DNA from: Glaciecola sp.
GTDB taxonomy: Bacteria > Pseudomonadota > Gammaproteobacteria > Enterobacterales > Alteromonadaceae
Assembly (NCBI GenBank): GCA_018623155.1
Contig: JAAZVZ010000010.1
Span: 1 to 64,000 of the forward strand
Length of the DNA: 64,000 nucleotides
Direction of reading: 5' to 3'
This document shows, one piece after another, positions 28,473 to 38,770 of the stretch (positions within the stretch are counted from its first letter, which is position 1; each line of letters starts with the position of its first letter). The notes below the pieces were generated by a model. It did no database searches and was not told the origin of the DNA. It saw only the letters and a program-made list of their open reading frames with translations. Both the position numbers and the translations under genes were made by a program.

Positions 28473-30134
28473 TTATTTGCGCTGAAATTCGCTGGTTTCA
28501 GACCATTGTGGCCAGATTTCAGCATTGGCAACTTGAATGGCAACGTCCATTAGCATTCGTGCATCTTCTTCCATACCAGCAGGATTAATGCTGTCGCGAT
28601 ACTGGTCGCATACTTGGTGATAACAGCCACGCTGAATGACGTTCATTTTTTTGCGATATGCAGCCACTTCATCATTGAGCGGAGTGGCCCCACCATAAGC
28701 ATACAATGCTGGAACACCTGCTTTGGCGAATGAAAAATGATCGGAGCGGTAATAATAACCGGCTTCGGGCCGAGGCTCCTGAACAACAACTCGACCTTGT
28801 TTGGTCGCTGCGGCCACTAGATACTGTTCTAACTCAGACTTTCCTTGACCAACCACTGCAACATCTTTGGTTTGGCCCAAGATATTCATGGCATCGACAT
28901 TGATGTTTGCGACGGTTTTATCAAGTGCAACAACAGGGTTGTTTGCATAATATTTGGAACCGAGTAACCCTTGTTCTTCAGCTGTTACAATCAAAAAGGT
29001 CATTGAGCGCTTAGGACGTTCGGTTAGCGTTCCCAGTTGCTGAGCAATGGTAATGAGTCCTGCTGTGCCCGTTGCGTTATCATGAAAACCATTGTAAATC
29101 TGATCCCCCTCAAGTGAGGTGTCGGTTCCTAAATGATCCCAATGCGCAGTAAAAATAATATGCTCATCCGGCAACTCGCTTCCTGGGAGCGTTGCTATAA
29201 AGTTATAGCTCATCGAGGTTTCAAATGTATTTTGTACTGATGCTGAGGCTGTAAGGGCTAACGCCGAATGGTATGGGCCCTGTAGCGCTTTGGCTTTTTC
29301 ATTCGTAAAATCTTTGCCGGCTTCGGCAAATACTGCTCGTGCCGCTTCAATACTTATCCACCCTTCTATGGCCACTCGTGATGCGCCTTTATCAGGGTTG
29401 ACTAAGCCATATTGAGGGCCAGACCAACTATTTGCAACGACTGACCAGCCATACGAGGCGGGTTCAGTTTCATGGACGATGATCGCCGCTGCAGCGCCTT
29501 GACGGCTTGCTTCTTCATATTTGTAGCTCCAGCGCCCATAATAGGTCATCGTTTTACCTTCAAACACACCCGCATCTGGATTTTCAAAACCTGGGTCATT
29601 AACCAAAATAATGACTGTTTTGCCTGTTACATCTAAGCCTTCATAGTCATTCCAGTTATATTCTGGCGCATTGACACCATAGCCGACAAATACTACTTCT
29701 GAATCGGTTATATCGATTTGGGCTTGCTCACGTTGCGAGCCGACAACCATGTTTTCTTTGTAATTAAAGTTCTGCTGGCCAATACTTAAGGTTGCATTAG
29801 GACTTGCGGTAATTGAAATCAGTTCAACGGGCTGTAAAAATGAATCCCCTTCAGTCGGTACCAAACCGGCTTGAGTAAACTGTTCAGTCAAATAAGCAAG
29901 GGTCTTTACTTCGCCTTCTGTCGCGGGTAAACGACCACCAAAATCATCTGAAGCGAGAATTTTGGCGTGTTCAATGATGGTGTTTCCACTTAGACCACTG
30001 TATGCATCTTCGAAACTGACTACCGTGTTAGATGGGTTTTGCTCTGCAATGATGGGGGTGTTTTCGGCTTTGTTCGGCTGACATGCACTCAGCAGTGAGC
30101 AACAAAACAAAGCGGTTACAAAATGTCGTTTCAT
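28473..30134 (-). CDS. M28 family zinc metallopeptidase, lipoprotein, with PA domain
   Basis: Probable outer-membrane or periplasmic aminopeptidase of 553 residues. The N-terminus is a lipoprotein signal with lipobox LLSAC (Cys18). A protease-associated domain occupies roughly residues 140-260 (EVVFVGYGVNAPEYNWNDY, then GAAAAIIVHE). The M28 domain has zinc ligands in HWDHLG (from 331), the bridging Asp in FHDNATGTAGL, the catalytic Glu in TAEEQGLLGSKYY, NVDAMNILG, and a C-terminal SDHFSFAKAGVPAL. It is similar to marine-bacterial folate hydrolase/aminopeptidase-like enzymes. Monocistronic, with its own terminator. Confidence 0.92.
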   Translation of the reverse strand: MKRHFVTALFCCSLLSACQPNKAENTPIIAEQNPSNTVVSFEDAYSGLSGNTIIEHAKILASDDFGGRLPATEGEVKTLAYLTEQFTQAGLVPTEGDSFLQPVELISITASPNATLSIGQQNFNYKENMVVGSQREQAQIDITDSEVVFVGYGVNAPEYNWNDYEGLDVTGKTVIILVNDPGFENPDAGVFEGKTMTYYGRWSYKYEEASRQGAAAAIIVHETEPASYGWSVVANSWSGPQYGLVNPDKGASRVAIEGWISIEAARAVFAEAGKDFTNEKAKALQGPYHSALALTASASVQNTFETSMSYNFIATLPGSELPDEHIIFTAHWDHLGTDTSLEGDQIYNGFHDNATGTAGLITIAQQLGTLTERPKRSMTFLIVTAEEQGLLGSKYYANNPVVALDKTVANINVDAMNILGQTKDVAVVGQGKSELEQYLVAAATKQGRVVVQEPRPEAGYYYRSDHFSFAKAGVPALYAYGGATPLNDEVAAYRKKMNVIQRGCYHQVCDQYRDSINPAGMEEDARMLMDVAIQVANAEIWPQWSETSEFQRK

Positions 30135-30189
30135 TATTATTTTTCCTTTTTATAAGTGCATGAAGTATACCAACAACTCAGTCTTTTCC

Positions 30190-30226
30190 AAAAAAAAGCC
30201 GAGTTTCTCATACTGAGCTCTCGGCT
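30190..30226 (-). terminator. Intrinsic terminator of the Yip1 gene
   Basis: The stem AGCCGAG/CTCGGCT (30197-30203 and 30220-30226) with a 16-nt loop is followed on the minus strand by T8. It lies about 20 nt after the Yip1-domain stop. Confidence 0.8.
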
Positions 30227-30245
30227 AATAAGTTGTAATGCAAGA

Positions 30246-30956
30246 TTAAAAAATTAAGAACAGAGCCCACACTCCATAAATTAAGACGTATGGAAGACTG
30301 GCTAAGAGCAAGCACTTGTTAAAAGCAAAACGGGTCCAGGTGCCGATCGCCACTGCGGCGATATAATAATTCCAAACCATCTCTAAACGAACGGAATTAG
30401 CAAAGTTAAACCAGACCGAATCTAGGCCAATGTTCAACACATTTCCAATAGAAGTTGCAGAGGCAAGAGATGGGTGAATCTGTCCATCCGCACTGCCAAG
30501 TAAAATCATCAAAATAGAAATCACTGCACCAATGACCGTTGGCATACCAATCCACCAGCATGCACCATACCAATCTGTAAAACCTGCTAGATTTTCTTCA
30601 TCCGAGCCAGTGACCGCTTTGTAATAAATGGCTATGATTGCAGTAACAACAATCATGGCTAGGACGCTCCCGATCGGTACATACATTGCGATATCTGCAG
30701 TTTGTGTAAAAGACAATGCCGTTTCTATCTCTGCAGGGCTTAAATCTCTAAAATCGGGAGACATCTTCAGTAACGAGTGGTAATAATCTTGGTCGACTGA
30801 TGTAAAGTACAAATACCCAGGAAGCGAACCGATGATAGCGGTTAATATAAATGGTACCCAAGACCAGTTATTGCGCGTCTTTAACGCTTCAAAAACTGCG
30901 CGGGGACGAACAAACACCTCGCTACAGGCCTGGATTGGATTAGTTACTGCTGACAT
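30246..30956 (-). CDS. Yip1 domain membrane protein
   Basis: Integral membrane protein of 236 residues with five hydrophobic segments. The N-terminal PIQACSEVFVRPRAVFEALK is the amphipathic lead-in typical of bacterial Yip1-domain proteins, followed by WSWVPFILTAIIGSLPGYLYF. Function unknown in bacteria. It is divergent from the ABC ATPase gene across about 180 bp. Confidence 0.82.
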   Translation of the reverse strand: MSAVTNPIQACSEVFVRPRAVFEALKTRNNWSWVPFILTAIIGSLPGYLYFTSVDQDYYHSLLKMSPDFRDLSPAEIETALSFTQTADIAMYVPIGSVLAMIVVTAIIAIYYKAVTGSDEENLAGFTDWYGACWWIGMPTVIGAVISILMILLGSADGQIHPSLASATSIGNVLNIGLDSVWFNFANSVRLEMVWNYYIAAVAIGTWTRFAFNKCLLLASLPYVLIYGVWALFLIF

Positions 30957-31134
30957 GAATATTCCTTAACTCGTTATCTTATAAGAGTAAACCTTATATC
31001 ATTTCCCTAAATCATGCCGACTTAAATTGTAAAAAAGTTTGTAAATGACTATAAATATTAGGTTTTTACGCTACTATAAAGACATTATCCAAGTGCATCA
31101 CACGAAACGTGGCAATCACCAAAAGGGACCGCAA

Positions 31135-31905
31135 ATGATCGAAATATCGCATCTGGCCAAAAAGTTTAAAGTCGAAAACCCTAAGAAGCTCAGTGAGCAA
31201 GAGCGCAAAGATCCGCGCTTGAAAGGGAAGTTTTTTCATTCAGTGCAAGACGTCAATTTTATGTGCGATCACGGGCAAGTCCTTGGCTTACTCGGTCCGA
31301 ACGGCGCGGGTAAAACCACCACGTTACGCATGCTATCGACTGCACTCGCCCCCGATGGAGGCAGCATCAAAATAAACGGTGTTGATGTCCTCAAAAATCC
31401 CCTTGTAGCACGTCAAAAAATTGGGTTCCTGTCTGGTTCAACTGGGCTCTATGGGCGCTTAACCGGACGTGAGAATATTGCGTATTTTGGTCGCTTACAT
31501 GGCATGAGTGACACTGCGATAGCTAACAAAATTGATGAGCTCACTGAATTATTGGACCTCTCTACTTTTTTAGAACGTCGCAGTGAAAATTTTTCTACAG
31601 GTATGAAACAACGCATTTCAATCGCAAGAGCGGTTGTGCATGACCCAGAGGTCGTTATTTTAGATGAGCCAACGACGGGGCTGGATATTATGGCGACGCA
31701 AACCGTGATTGAATTCATCAAGGGACTTAAAGACAAACAAGTCCCCGTGATTTTTTCAACGCATCACTTGGATGAAGTCGAACAACTATGCGATACGGTC
31801 ACCGTCATTGATGAAGGGCGCACTAAATATAACGGCGATATTGAATCCTTTGCTGGGTTATCTGGTAAGACGTTGCACGATTCATTTATGGTTAGCATTA
31901 TTTAG
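31135..31905 (+). CDS. ABC transporter ATP-binding protein, NatA-like
   Basis: Nucleotide-binding subunit, 256 residues from ATG 31135, which has an AAGGGA Shine-Dalgarno about 8 nt upstream. The frame extends 30 codons further upstream, but that segment lacks family features. Walker A is GPNGAGKTT at 54-62, the signature is [14 protein letters not shown], and Walker B plus D-loop is [12 protein letters not shown]. An insert of about 20 charged residues near 13-32 ([18 protein letters not shown]) precedes Walker A, a feature I associate with NatA-type sodium exporters. It is followed after 11 nt by the permease gene. Substrate is inferred only. Confidence 0.9.
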   Translation: MIEISHLAKKFKVENPKKLSEQERKDPRLKGKFFHSVQDVNFMCDHGQVLGLLGPNGAGKTTTLRMLSTALAPDGGSIKINGVDVLKNPLVARQKIGFLSGSTGLYGRLTGRENIAYFGRLHGMSDTAIANKIDELTELLDLSTFLERRSENFSTGMKQRISIARAVVHDPEVVILDEPTTGLDIMATQTVIEFIKGLKDKQVPVIFSTHHLDEVEQLCDTVTVIDEGRTKYNGDIESFAGLSGKTLHDSFMVSII

Positions 31906-31916
31906 GAGCAAAGGAC

Positions 31917-33122
31917 ATGTGGTTAGTATTTAAAAAAGAAGTCATAGAATTATTACGCGACCGTAAAACATTATTTTTTATGATTGCCTTGCCGTTATTG
32001 TTTTTCCCAATTATTTTTGGTGGTGTGTTTTACTTCTCGGGTAAAGCCATTCAAGAAGCCCAAGAAAAAACGTTAAAATTCGCTGTAGTCGGGGGAGAAT
32101 TTGCACCAATCTTAACGAAGCAACTCAGTGCACGAGATGATTTGACTATCGTGAAAACATCTTTAAGTAGTGACGATGAAGCCGGTATTAAAGCGTTTGT
32201 CAAAACTGAGAAAGTGGATTTCGTGTTGGTCGTACCTTCGACCTTTAGCAATGACGTGTTATCTAGTGGCCAACAAACAATTATGCTGTATCTCAATGAT
32301 GCTGGGCTTAATATGGTGCAACGACGCGTCAATGAGGTCGTTAAAGAAATTGAGAACACCAATCAACAATCGGCATTTATTTCGTTAGGCGTGAGTGAGG
32401 CGATTCAAGAAGGGTTACTTAATCCAATTGTGATTGAAAAAGTATCAATTGCAGATAAACGTGAAGATTTAGGGGAAAAAATTGGTGGCTTCATTCCCTA
32501 CCTTGTCTTTATCTTGTGCTTGCAAGGCGCGATGTTACCAGCAACGGACATCGGCGCTGGCGAAAAAGAACGGGGGACACTCGAGACGCTATTAATCACA
32601 CCAATTCCTCGCCAAGACTTAGTCATGGGTAAATTTTTTACCATTGCATTTGCCGGAGTCACCTCTGCCATGGTCACCATTGGCAGTATGTTCGTATGGG
32701 GCGTACTGTTGGCTCAAGGTATGGCGATAAAGCTCATTACTGAATTTATGGGCGCAATCAGTCCCATTGATTTTGTGTTGATGTTTTTGATGTTGGTGCC
32801 TGTGGTGGCAATTTTTGCTTCGCTTTTGTTGAGTTTATCGATTTATGCGCGAAGCTTTAAAGAGGCGCAAGGGTATATGACGCCACTGGTATTCTTGACC
32901 ATCATTCCAATTATTATTGCCTTGTTACCTGGCATTGAATTGAAAGGCGTGTATGCGTGGATCCCACTGACTAATGTTGCCTTGGCGATGAAAGAGCTCA
33001 TTAAGGGTACCATGGATTATATGGCGTTGATTCCCATTTTTGTATCGACGAGTGTCATTGCTGGATTGTTGATTGCGTTTTGTGTGTATTGGTTTAAACG
33101 TGAGAAAGTCTTGTTCAGATAA
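31917..33122 (+). CDS. ABC-2 type permease, NatB-like
   Basis: Membrane partner of the preceding ATPase, 401 residues. The N-terminal helix (about 19-41) is followed by a large extracytoplasmic domain (about 45-190) and then five to six helices in the C-terminal half. GAGEKERGTLETLLITPIPR is the conserved cytoplasmic loop of ABC-2/NatB exporters. Possible roles include sodium or small-molecule export. It converges on the SLC13 gene with 32 bp between and no visible terminator. Confidence 0.9.
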   Translation: MWLVFKKEVIELLRDRKTLFFMIALPLLFFPIIFGGVFYFSGKAIQEAQEKTLKFAVVGGEFAPILTKQLSARDDLTIVKTSLSSDDEAGIKAFVKTEKVDFVLVVPSTFSNDVLSSGQQTIMLYLNDAGLNMVQRRVNEVVKEIENTNQQSAFISLGVSEAIQEGLLNPIVIEKVSIADKREDLGEKIGGFIPYLVFILCLQGAMLPATDIGAGEKERGTLETLLITPIPRQDLVMGKFFTIAFAGVTSAMVTIGSMFVWGVLLAQGMAIKLITEFMGAISPIDFVLMFLMLVPVVAIFASLLLSLSIYARSFKEAQGYMTPLVFLTIIPIIIALLPGIELKGVYAWIPLTNVALAMKELIKGTMDYMALIPIFVSTSVIAGLLIAFCVYWFKREKVLFR

Positions 33123-33154
33123 AGTACTTTTGGCAGTGGTAACGACACTTAGTA

Positions 33155-34879
33155 TTACAAATATACCCAAGCCAGCAAACTGAGAACAATCGAGGAATAG
33201 CACAGCGAAATGGGCAGACCAATTTTGACAAAATCTATGTAGCGGTATTGCCCAGCATTGTGAACGAGTAAGTTTGTTTGATAGCCATAGGGAGTGATAA
33301 AACTTGCACTCGCGGCAAACGCAACCGCTAAGGCAAACGGCAAAATGGGCGCTCCTAGGGCTTCAACGATGACCCAAGCAAATGGGAACATCAATGCGGC
33401 AGCTGCATTGTTTGTGACAAACTCGGTTAACAACAATGTCAGTAAATACACAAGGACTAAAGCCACCAGCATCGAATGACCAATAATTAAGGGGGTTAAT
33501 GCTTGCGTTAATAATGCGAACACTCCTGCATTTTCCAGTCCGGTTGCCAACGACAAGGCGCCCACAATGACTACCATCACATTCAGCGGTATATTGCGTT
33601 TGATTTCGGCATGCGAGGTGACGCCAGCTAAACCAAGCCCAGCTAATAGGAACAATAACCCAACCAATAAAGACAGGACTTCAAACGCAGCAAGAGCGAT
33701 CACTGTGCCAAAGCCTAAAATGGTTAACCAATCTTGTTTGGTGGATAATTTTCGAGCGATGATTTGTTCAGACACAATGAAAAAATGTTTGTTCAAGTTG
33801 TTACGCTGATGGAAGTCTGGCCCTGTAGCAAGCAGTAAAAAATCACCTGATTGCAAGGTAACCTCCCCTAACTTACCCGATAAGGTTGCTCCGTCTCGTC
33901 GAATGGCGACCACTGCTGCGTCGAACAAAGCTCTAAACCCAGAGCGTTTCAGGGTTGAACCAATGAGAGAAGAACGGTTTGAAATGACCACTTCGGTCAA
34001 TTCAGAGCGCATTAAACCAGAGTACTCGGCAAAAAGACTTAATCCTTTGATGTGTGATAAAGCATCCACGTTTTTGACATTACCATTAAATATTAATTTA
34101 TCGTCGGCCATGATCACTTCATCAGGTGAAACTGGTGATATGGTGTTGCCTTGACGCACAATTTCGACGAGAAATAATTCCGGTAAGTTGCGTAGGTGAT
34201 TGTCTTCGACACTTAACCCTACTAGTTCAGAGTCAGAGGCAACATCGGCTTCCAATAAATATTCTTGTTCTGCTCTATCTTGAAGGTTAATGTCTGGTAA
34301 CCACCCTCGTAACCAATAAAGCAAGGCACCACAGATGAGTCCTGCGGTTAAGCCAAATAACGTAAAGTCATAAAACGCAAAACCTGGATGTCCTTTGTCT
34401 TGCAAAAAGCTGTGCACAATCAGATTGGTTGATGTCCCTATCAAGGTAACGGTTCCACCCAAAATAGCTGAAAAGGATAGTGGGATAAGCAGTTTAGAGG
34501 CTAGATGATGTTGGTTTTGCTTTACCGAACCAATCAAAGAGGCCACGATGGCTGTGTTGTTTAATAAAGCTGAGCTAAAAAAACTGATGCTAAACAAGCG
34601 CCAGTATGACGCTTGATAATCGGCAGTGATCAATTTACGAGCTATACGCTTGAGCAGGGCCGTTTTATCTATCGCATGACTGATAATCAGAAGCAATAAT
34701 AAGGTCACCAGCCCTGGGTTAGTAGCATTATTTAAGACATCGTTGATATCAATGGTTTGAGTCACCATTAACGCCAGCGTGGCCGAGCCAAAAATCACAG
34801 ACGGACGTTTCTTAGACACAATGAGCGCTCCGATTGTGCCTAAGAAAATGAGTAGTACGAGGATTTGACTTAGTGACAT
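33155..34879 (-). CDS. SLC13/DASS-family permease with two TrkA-C domains, probable sulfate transporter
   Basis: Membrane transporter of 574 residues. N-terminal helices with GGTVTLIGTSTNLIVHSFL match the SNT motif of SLC13 carriers, and the C-terminal half repeats the pattern near TPYGYQTNLLVHNAGQY. Between the halves are two soluble RCK-C (TrkA-C) domains (about residues 205-290 and 290-375: VGLSVEDNHLRNLPELFL, and SLIGSTLKRSGFRALFDAAVVAIRRDG). It is the last gene of the cys operon and starts at the base after the cysN stop. That context and similarity to SAC1-like carriers suggest sulfate uptake; this is inference. Confidence 0.88.
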   Translation of the reverse strand: MSLSQILVLLIFLGTIGALIVSKKRPSVIFGSATLALMVTQTIDINDVLNNATNPGLVTLLLLLIISHAIDKTALLKRIARKLITADYQASYWRLFSISFFSSALLNNTAIVASLIGSVKQNQHHLASKLLIPLSFSAILGGTVTLIGTSTNLIVHSFLQDKGHPGFAFYDFTLFGLTAGLICGALLYWLRGWLPDINLQDRAEQEYLLEADVASDSELVGLSVEDNHLRNLPELFLVEIVRQGNTISPVSPDEVIMADDKLIFNGNVKNVDALSHIKGLSLFAEYSGLMRSELTEVVISNRSSLIGSTLKRSGFRALFDAAVVAIRRDGATLSGKLGEVTLQSGDFLLLATGPDFHQRNNLNKHFFIVSEQIIARKLSTKQDWLTILGFGTVIALAAFEVLSLLVGLLFLLAGLGLAGVTSHAEIKRNIPLNVMVVIVGALSLATGLENAGVFALLTQALTPLIIGHSMLVALVLVYLLTLLLTEFVTNNAAAALMFPFAWVIVEALGAPILPFALAVAFAASASFITPYGYQTNLLVHNAGQYRYIDFVKIGLPISLCYSSIVLSLLAWVYL

Positions 34880-36295
34880 TTACTTGAGCTTAGTGATATC
34901 AATAGCACCCCAATGTGGGAAGTGTTTGCGTACCAGGGCATTCATTTCCACTTCAAACTCACTAAAAGCGTGGCTCGTTCCAGCTTCTTCCTGATTGGGT
35001 GAAATGATCATACCTGCACCAACCGTTGCATTGCTCAAGCGGTCAATCACAATGAATGCGCCAGTTTTACGGTTGCGTGTATAGGCATCACAAGCCACTT
35101 TTTGTGTGAGTTTTAAATCCACTTTGGCAATCTCATTAAGCTGCAAATGAACTCCTTGCGTTTGCTCGAGGGTATTCACATCAATCAAATAGTCGATATT
35201 GCTGACTGTACCTGCCACTTTTTGGGTGGCGAATTTGATATTGTATTGCTTATTCGGGATCATGGCCGCTTCGTCCATCCAAACCAGATGCGCCGTAAAA
35301 CTGTTGTTTAAAAAGGGCTGATTATCGGATTTGACAATCATATCGCCACGAGAAATATCAATTTCATCATTCAGCGTCAATGTCACGGCTGAGCCTGCTT
35401 TGGCAGATGCTAGCTCATTGTCAAATGTATCGATGGATTTAACCGTTGAGGTTTTACCAGAAGGAAGCGCCGTTACCGCATCACCGACTGCGATATCACC
35501 AGAGACAATCGTGCCAGCAAACCCACGATAGTTTAGGTGCGGTCGGTTCACATACTGCACAGGAAAACGAAAATCATGGTGATTAACGGTTTTATCTACT
35601 TCGATGGTGTTCAGCATCTCCATCATTGTCTGCCCTGTGTACCAAGGCGTATTCGCAGATAAGTTAACGACGTTATCACCTTCAAGTGCCGACATAGGGA
35701 TAAATTGAATGTTCTTAATCGCAAGATTTTCCGTAAAGGCCAAGTAATCTTCTTTGATTTGGGCGTACGTGTTTTCAGAATAATCCATCAAGTCCATTTT
35801 GTTCACGGCAACAATGACGTTTTTGATCCCTAATAAGGACACCAAAAATGAATGCCGTTTAGTCTGGGTTTTAACGCCCGCACGAGCATCTACCAATATG
35901 ATTGCCAAATCACAAGTTGATGCACCGGTCACCATGTTACGAGTGTATTGCTCGTGTCCTGGGGTATCTGCAATGATGAATTTGCGTTTATCTGTCGAAA
36001 AGTATCGGTACGCTACATCGATGGTGATCCCTTGTTCGCGCTCAGACTGTAACCCGTCGACAAGCAAAGCTAAGTCAACTTTTTCACCTGTGGTCCCAAC
36101 TTTTTTACTGTCTTTGGTAATCGCGGCAAGTTGATCTTCATAGATCATTTTGGAGTCATGTAATAAACGACCAATTAGGGTGGATTTGCCATCATCGACA
36201 CTGCCACAAGTTAAGAGACGCAACATGTCTTTGCTTTCGTGTTGCGCCAAGTAGGCGTGAATATCAGTTTCTAATAAGGTATTACGATGTTCCAT
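34880..36295 (-). CDS. cysN: Sulfate adenylyltransferase subunit 1 (GTPase)
   Basis: GTPase subunit of ATP sulfurylase, working with CysD to make APS from sulfate and ATP. It has 471 residues (E. coli 475). G1 is GSVDDGKST at 31-39, G3 is DTPGH from 110, and G4 is NKMD at 165-168; EF-Tu-like beta-barrel domains follow. There is no fused APS kinase domain, as cysC is separate. It begins 1 nt after cysQ. cysD and cysN are separated here by cysC and cysQ, unlike the cysDN order of E. coli. Confidence 0.97.
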   Translation of the reverse strand: MEHRNTLLETDIHAYLAQHESKDMLRLLTCGSVDDGKSTLIGRLLHDSKMIYEDQLAAITKDSKKVGTTGEKVDLALLVDGLQSEREQGITIDVAYRYFSTDKRKFIIADTPGHEQYTRNMVTGASTCDLAIILVDARAGVKTQTKRHSFLVSLLGIKNVIVAVNKMDLMDYSENTYAQIKEDYLAFTENLAIKNIQFIPMSALEGDNVVNLSANTPWYTGQTMMEMLNTIEVDKTVNHHDFRFPVQYVNRPHLNYRGFAGTIVSGDIAVGDAVTALPSGKTSTVKSIDTFDNELASAKAGSAVTLTLNDEIDISRGDMIVKSDNQPFLNNSFTAHLVWMDEAAMIPNKQYNIKFATQKVAGTVSNIDYLIDVNTLEQTQGVHLQLNEIAKVDLKLTQKVACDAYTRNRKTGAFIVIDRLSNATVGAGMIISPNQEEAGTSHAFSEFEVEMNALVRKHFPHWGAIDITKLK

Positions 36296-36296
36296 G

Positions 36297-37109
36297 TTAG
36301 CAACTCACTAAAAAATACGGGTTTAATAAAGATTCTTTTTGGTTATATACCAAATCAGGTAAAGATTCAGGCGCCGTAACGGCCACAGGGATATCTGCAA
36401 CACTAAAGGCTTTCACCATCGCACCAGCACCGAGTGCAACTGCGTGTGCTGCGGCAGTGTCCCATTCTGACGTTGGGCCTAATCTAGGGTAAAAATGCGC
36501 TTGACCAGTTGCGACTAAACACAACTTTAATGAGCTGCCCATAGCCACCAATTCAGCCGATTTGTCTAACGCATCCAAAAAGGCCGTCGTTTCAGGAGAG
36601 GCATGAGAGCGCGATCCAACGACATTGTAATGTGACGCAGAGGCCTTATCAGCAATACATACAGTCTGCTTGGACCCTTGTTCAATTGTGTAAGCTGAAT
36701 CCGTGACGCCGACATAGAAAATATCCAACACAGGGGCATACACAACACCTAAAGTCGGTTTACCGTGTTCGATTAGGGCTATGTTGACGGTGAACTCACC
36801 GTTTTTCTTGATGAATTCTTTGGTGCCATCAAGTGGGTCAACCAACCAATAAGATGTCCAGTTTTGTCGTTCAGCCCAGTCAATTGAAGCTGATTCTTCG
36901 GATAAGATAGGCAAATCACTGATGCCCTCTAAGCCTTGGCAAATGATTTTGTGTGCGGCGAGATCGGCCTCGGTTAAAGGCGAGCTGTCTGATTTGTCAT
37001 AGACCGCAAAATCACGTTGATAAATTTCTAAAATTGCATCACCGGCACGTTTGGCAATAGCACTGACTTGTTCCGCAAGTGCTTGGGTAGCATAACTCAT
37101 CTTATACAT
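36297..37109 (-). CDS. cysQ: 3'(2'),5'-bisphosphate nucleotidase CysQ
   Basis: Magnesium-dependent phosphatase that converts PAP to AMP (and PAPS to APS), removing the by-product of PAPS reductase. It belongs to the inositol monophosphatase fold: SEES at 70-73, DPLDGTKEF at 91-99 and [10 protein letters not shown] near the C-terminus carry the metal ligands. The 270-residue frame begins with two possible ATGs, residue 1 and residue 4; both overlap the cysC stop region or lie next to it and I cannot separate them. Its place inside the cys operon directly supports PAP recycling. Confidence 0.95.
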   Translation of the reverse strand: MYKMSYATQALAEQVSAIAKRAGDAILEIYQRDFAVYDKSDSSPLTEADLAAHKIICQGLEGISDLPILSEESASIDWAERQNWTSYWLVDPLDGTKEFIKKNGEFTVNIALIEHGKPTLGVVYAPVLDIFYVGVTDSAYTIEQGSKQTVCIADKASASHYNVVGSRSHASPETTAFLDALDKSAELVAMGSSLKLCLVATGQAHFYPRLGPTSEWDTAAAHAVALGAGAMVKAFSVADIPVAVTAPESLPDLVYNQKESLLNPYFLVSC

Positions 37110-37695
37110 ACCCCTTTGTTACAAGGATGTCGAACAAACGTTCAACGGTTTCTTGTGCAGTTTCATCTTGATAAGTCAGGTGGATCTCAGGATCAACAGG
37201 CGCTTCATACGCAGAATCTATGCCAGTAAAATGGGGGATATCGCCGCTACGAGCTTTTTTATACAAGCCTTTTGGGTCACGCGCTTCGCAAACTTCCAAC
37301 GGAGTATCGACGAAGATTTCGACAAATTCACCGTCTTCCAAAATCCCACGACAATAATTGCGGTCTGCCGCAAACGGAGAAATAAATGCGGTTAACACGA
37401 GAGTCCCCGAATCCACAAAGAGCTTCGCAACTTCGCTGATTCTGCGAATGTTTTCAACGCGATCTTTGTCAGAAAATCCCAAATCGCCACACAGACCGTG
37501 TCGCACGTTATCGCCATCAAGTAAGTAGGTGTGCTTGTTGGCTGATATGAGTTTTTGTTCCAATAAGTTGGCAATAGTGGATTTGCCCGAACCACTTAAA
37601 CCGGTTAACCACAATACGCGAGGGGTCTGGTCCTTTTGAGCGGCTCGTGAAGCTTTATCTGCTTCATGTTGATGCCATACGATATTCTGGTCCAT
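37102..37695 (-). CDS. cysC: Adenylylsulfate kinase
   Basis: Phosphorylates APS to PAPS. It has 197 residues (E. coli 201). The P-loop GLSGSGKST is at 32-40, [20 protein letters not shown] binds APS, and FISPFAADR follows. Its start overlaps the cysD stop by one base, and its end overlaps the cysQ start by 8 nt, so translation is likely coupled along the operon. Confidence 0.97.
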   Translation of the reverse strand: MDQNIVWHQHEADKASRAAQKDQTPRVLWLTGLSGSGKSTIANLLEQKLISANKHTYLLDGDNVRHGLCGDLGFSDKDRVENIRRISEVAKLFVDSGTLVLTAFISPFAADRNYCRGILEDGEFVEIFVDTPLEVCEARDPKGLYKKARSGDIPHFTGIDSAYEAPVDPEIHLTYQDETAQETVERLFDILVTKGYV

Positions 37696-38600
37696 TAAAA
37701 GTATCCTTCCATTTTTTTCTTCTCCATTGAACCACTTGAATCATGGTCAATGACGCGCCCTTGGCGTTCCGAGGTTTTGGTCAGCAACATTTCTTGAATG
37801 ACTTCTGGCAAAGTCTGCGCGTCGGATTCCACCGCACCGGTTAGTGGGTAGCAACCAAGTGTTCTAAAACGCACAGATTTCATCATCGGTTCTTCACCTG
37901 GCTCGAGAGGCATGCGATCGTCATCGACCATAATTAGGACGCCATCGCGCTCCACGACAGGGCGAGGCTTGGCCAAATACAATTCAGGGATCTCAATACC
38001 TTCGAGGTAAATATATTGCCAGATATCCAACTCAGTCCAGTTTGACATGGGAAAGACCCGAATGCTTTCGCCTTTATTGACTTGAGCATTATAAATATTC
38101 CAAAGCTCAGGGCGTTGGTTTTTGGGATCCCAGCGATGGTTGTTATCGCGAAATGAAAAAACACGTTCTTTAGCTCGAGACTTTTCTTCGTCTCGACGAG
38201 CACCGCCAAAGGCGGCATCAAATTGATATTTATCAAGTGCTTGCTTGAGCGCGACGGTTTTCATGATGTCAGTGTGTTTGGCACTGCCAACTGAAAACGG
38301 ATTTACCCCAGCGTCGACTCCTTCTTGATTAGTATGCACAAGCAAGTCAAAGTCGTGTTCACGCGCCATGCGGTCACGAAACTCAATCATTTCACGAAAC
38401 TTCCATGTGGTATCAACGTGCATCAATGGGAAGGGAATTTTACCCGGGGCAAAGGCCTTGCGAGCAAGGTGTAATAATACTGATGAATCCTTACCCACAG
38501 AGTAAAGCATCACAGGATTATCAAACTCTGCGGCAACTTCTCGGAAAATATGGATACTTTCAGCTTCGAGCTGTTTAAGGTGAGTCACAACATCTGACAT
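37695..38600 (-). CDS. cysD: Sulfate adenylyltransferase subunit 2
   Basis: Catalytic ATP-pyrophosphatase subunit of ATP sulfurylase. From ATG 38600 (301 residues) the N-terminus [19 protein letters not shown] aligns with E. coli CysD; an ATG five codons upstream (38615) is possible but has no better ribosome-binding site. [18 protein letters not shown] is the PP-loop, and [16 protein letters not shown] and the C-terminal [19 protein letters not shown] region are diagnostic. First gene of cysD-C-Q-N-SLC13. A 155-bp gap separates it from putP. Confidence 0.97.
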   Translation of the reverse strand: MSDVVTHLKQLEAESIHIFREVAAEFDNPVMLYSVGKDSSVLLHLARKAFAPGKIPFPLMHVDTTWKFREMIEFRDRMAREHDFDLLVHTNQEGVDAGVNPFSVGSAKHTDIMKTVALKQALDKYQFDAAFGGARRDEEKSRAKERVFSFRDNNHRWDPKNQRPELWNIYNAQVNKGESIRVFPMSNWTELDIWQYIYLEGIEIPELYLAKPRPVVERDGVLIMVDDDRMPLEPGEEPMMKSVRFRTLGCYPLTGAVESDAQTLPEVIQEMLLTKTSERQGRVIDHDSSGSMEKKKMEGYF

Positions 38601-38726
38601 GAGGGTGATTTCCATTCAATATACTAAAAAATTCTATGCTTATAAAATAACAGTCATCACATCATTTGATAAATGTCATTTCGCTATTAGTAAGCATATT
38701 GTGGTATAAGAAATAGAACTATGCTA

Positions 38727-38741
38727 ATAACGTTTTGTTAT
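38727..38741. repeat. ATAAC/GTTAT inverted repeat upstream of cysD
   Basis: Two ATAAC half-sites in inverted orientation with a 5-bp GTTTT spacer lie in the cysD-putP intergenic region, about 127 bp before the cysD start. It could be an operator for the sulfate operon (CysB is the usual regulator), but short AT-rich repeats like this arise by chance. Confidence 0.25.
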
Positions 38742-38770
38742 AGATTTTCCTTTTTCTATACTCGTTAAGA

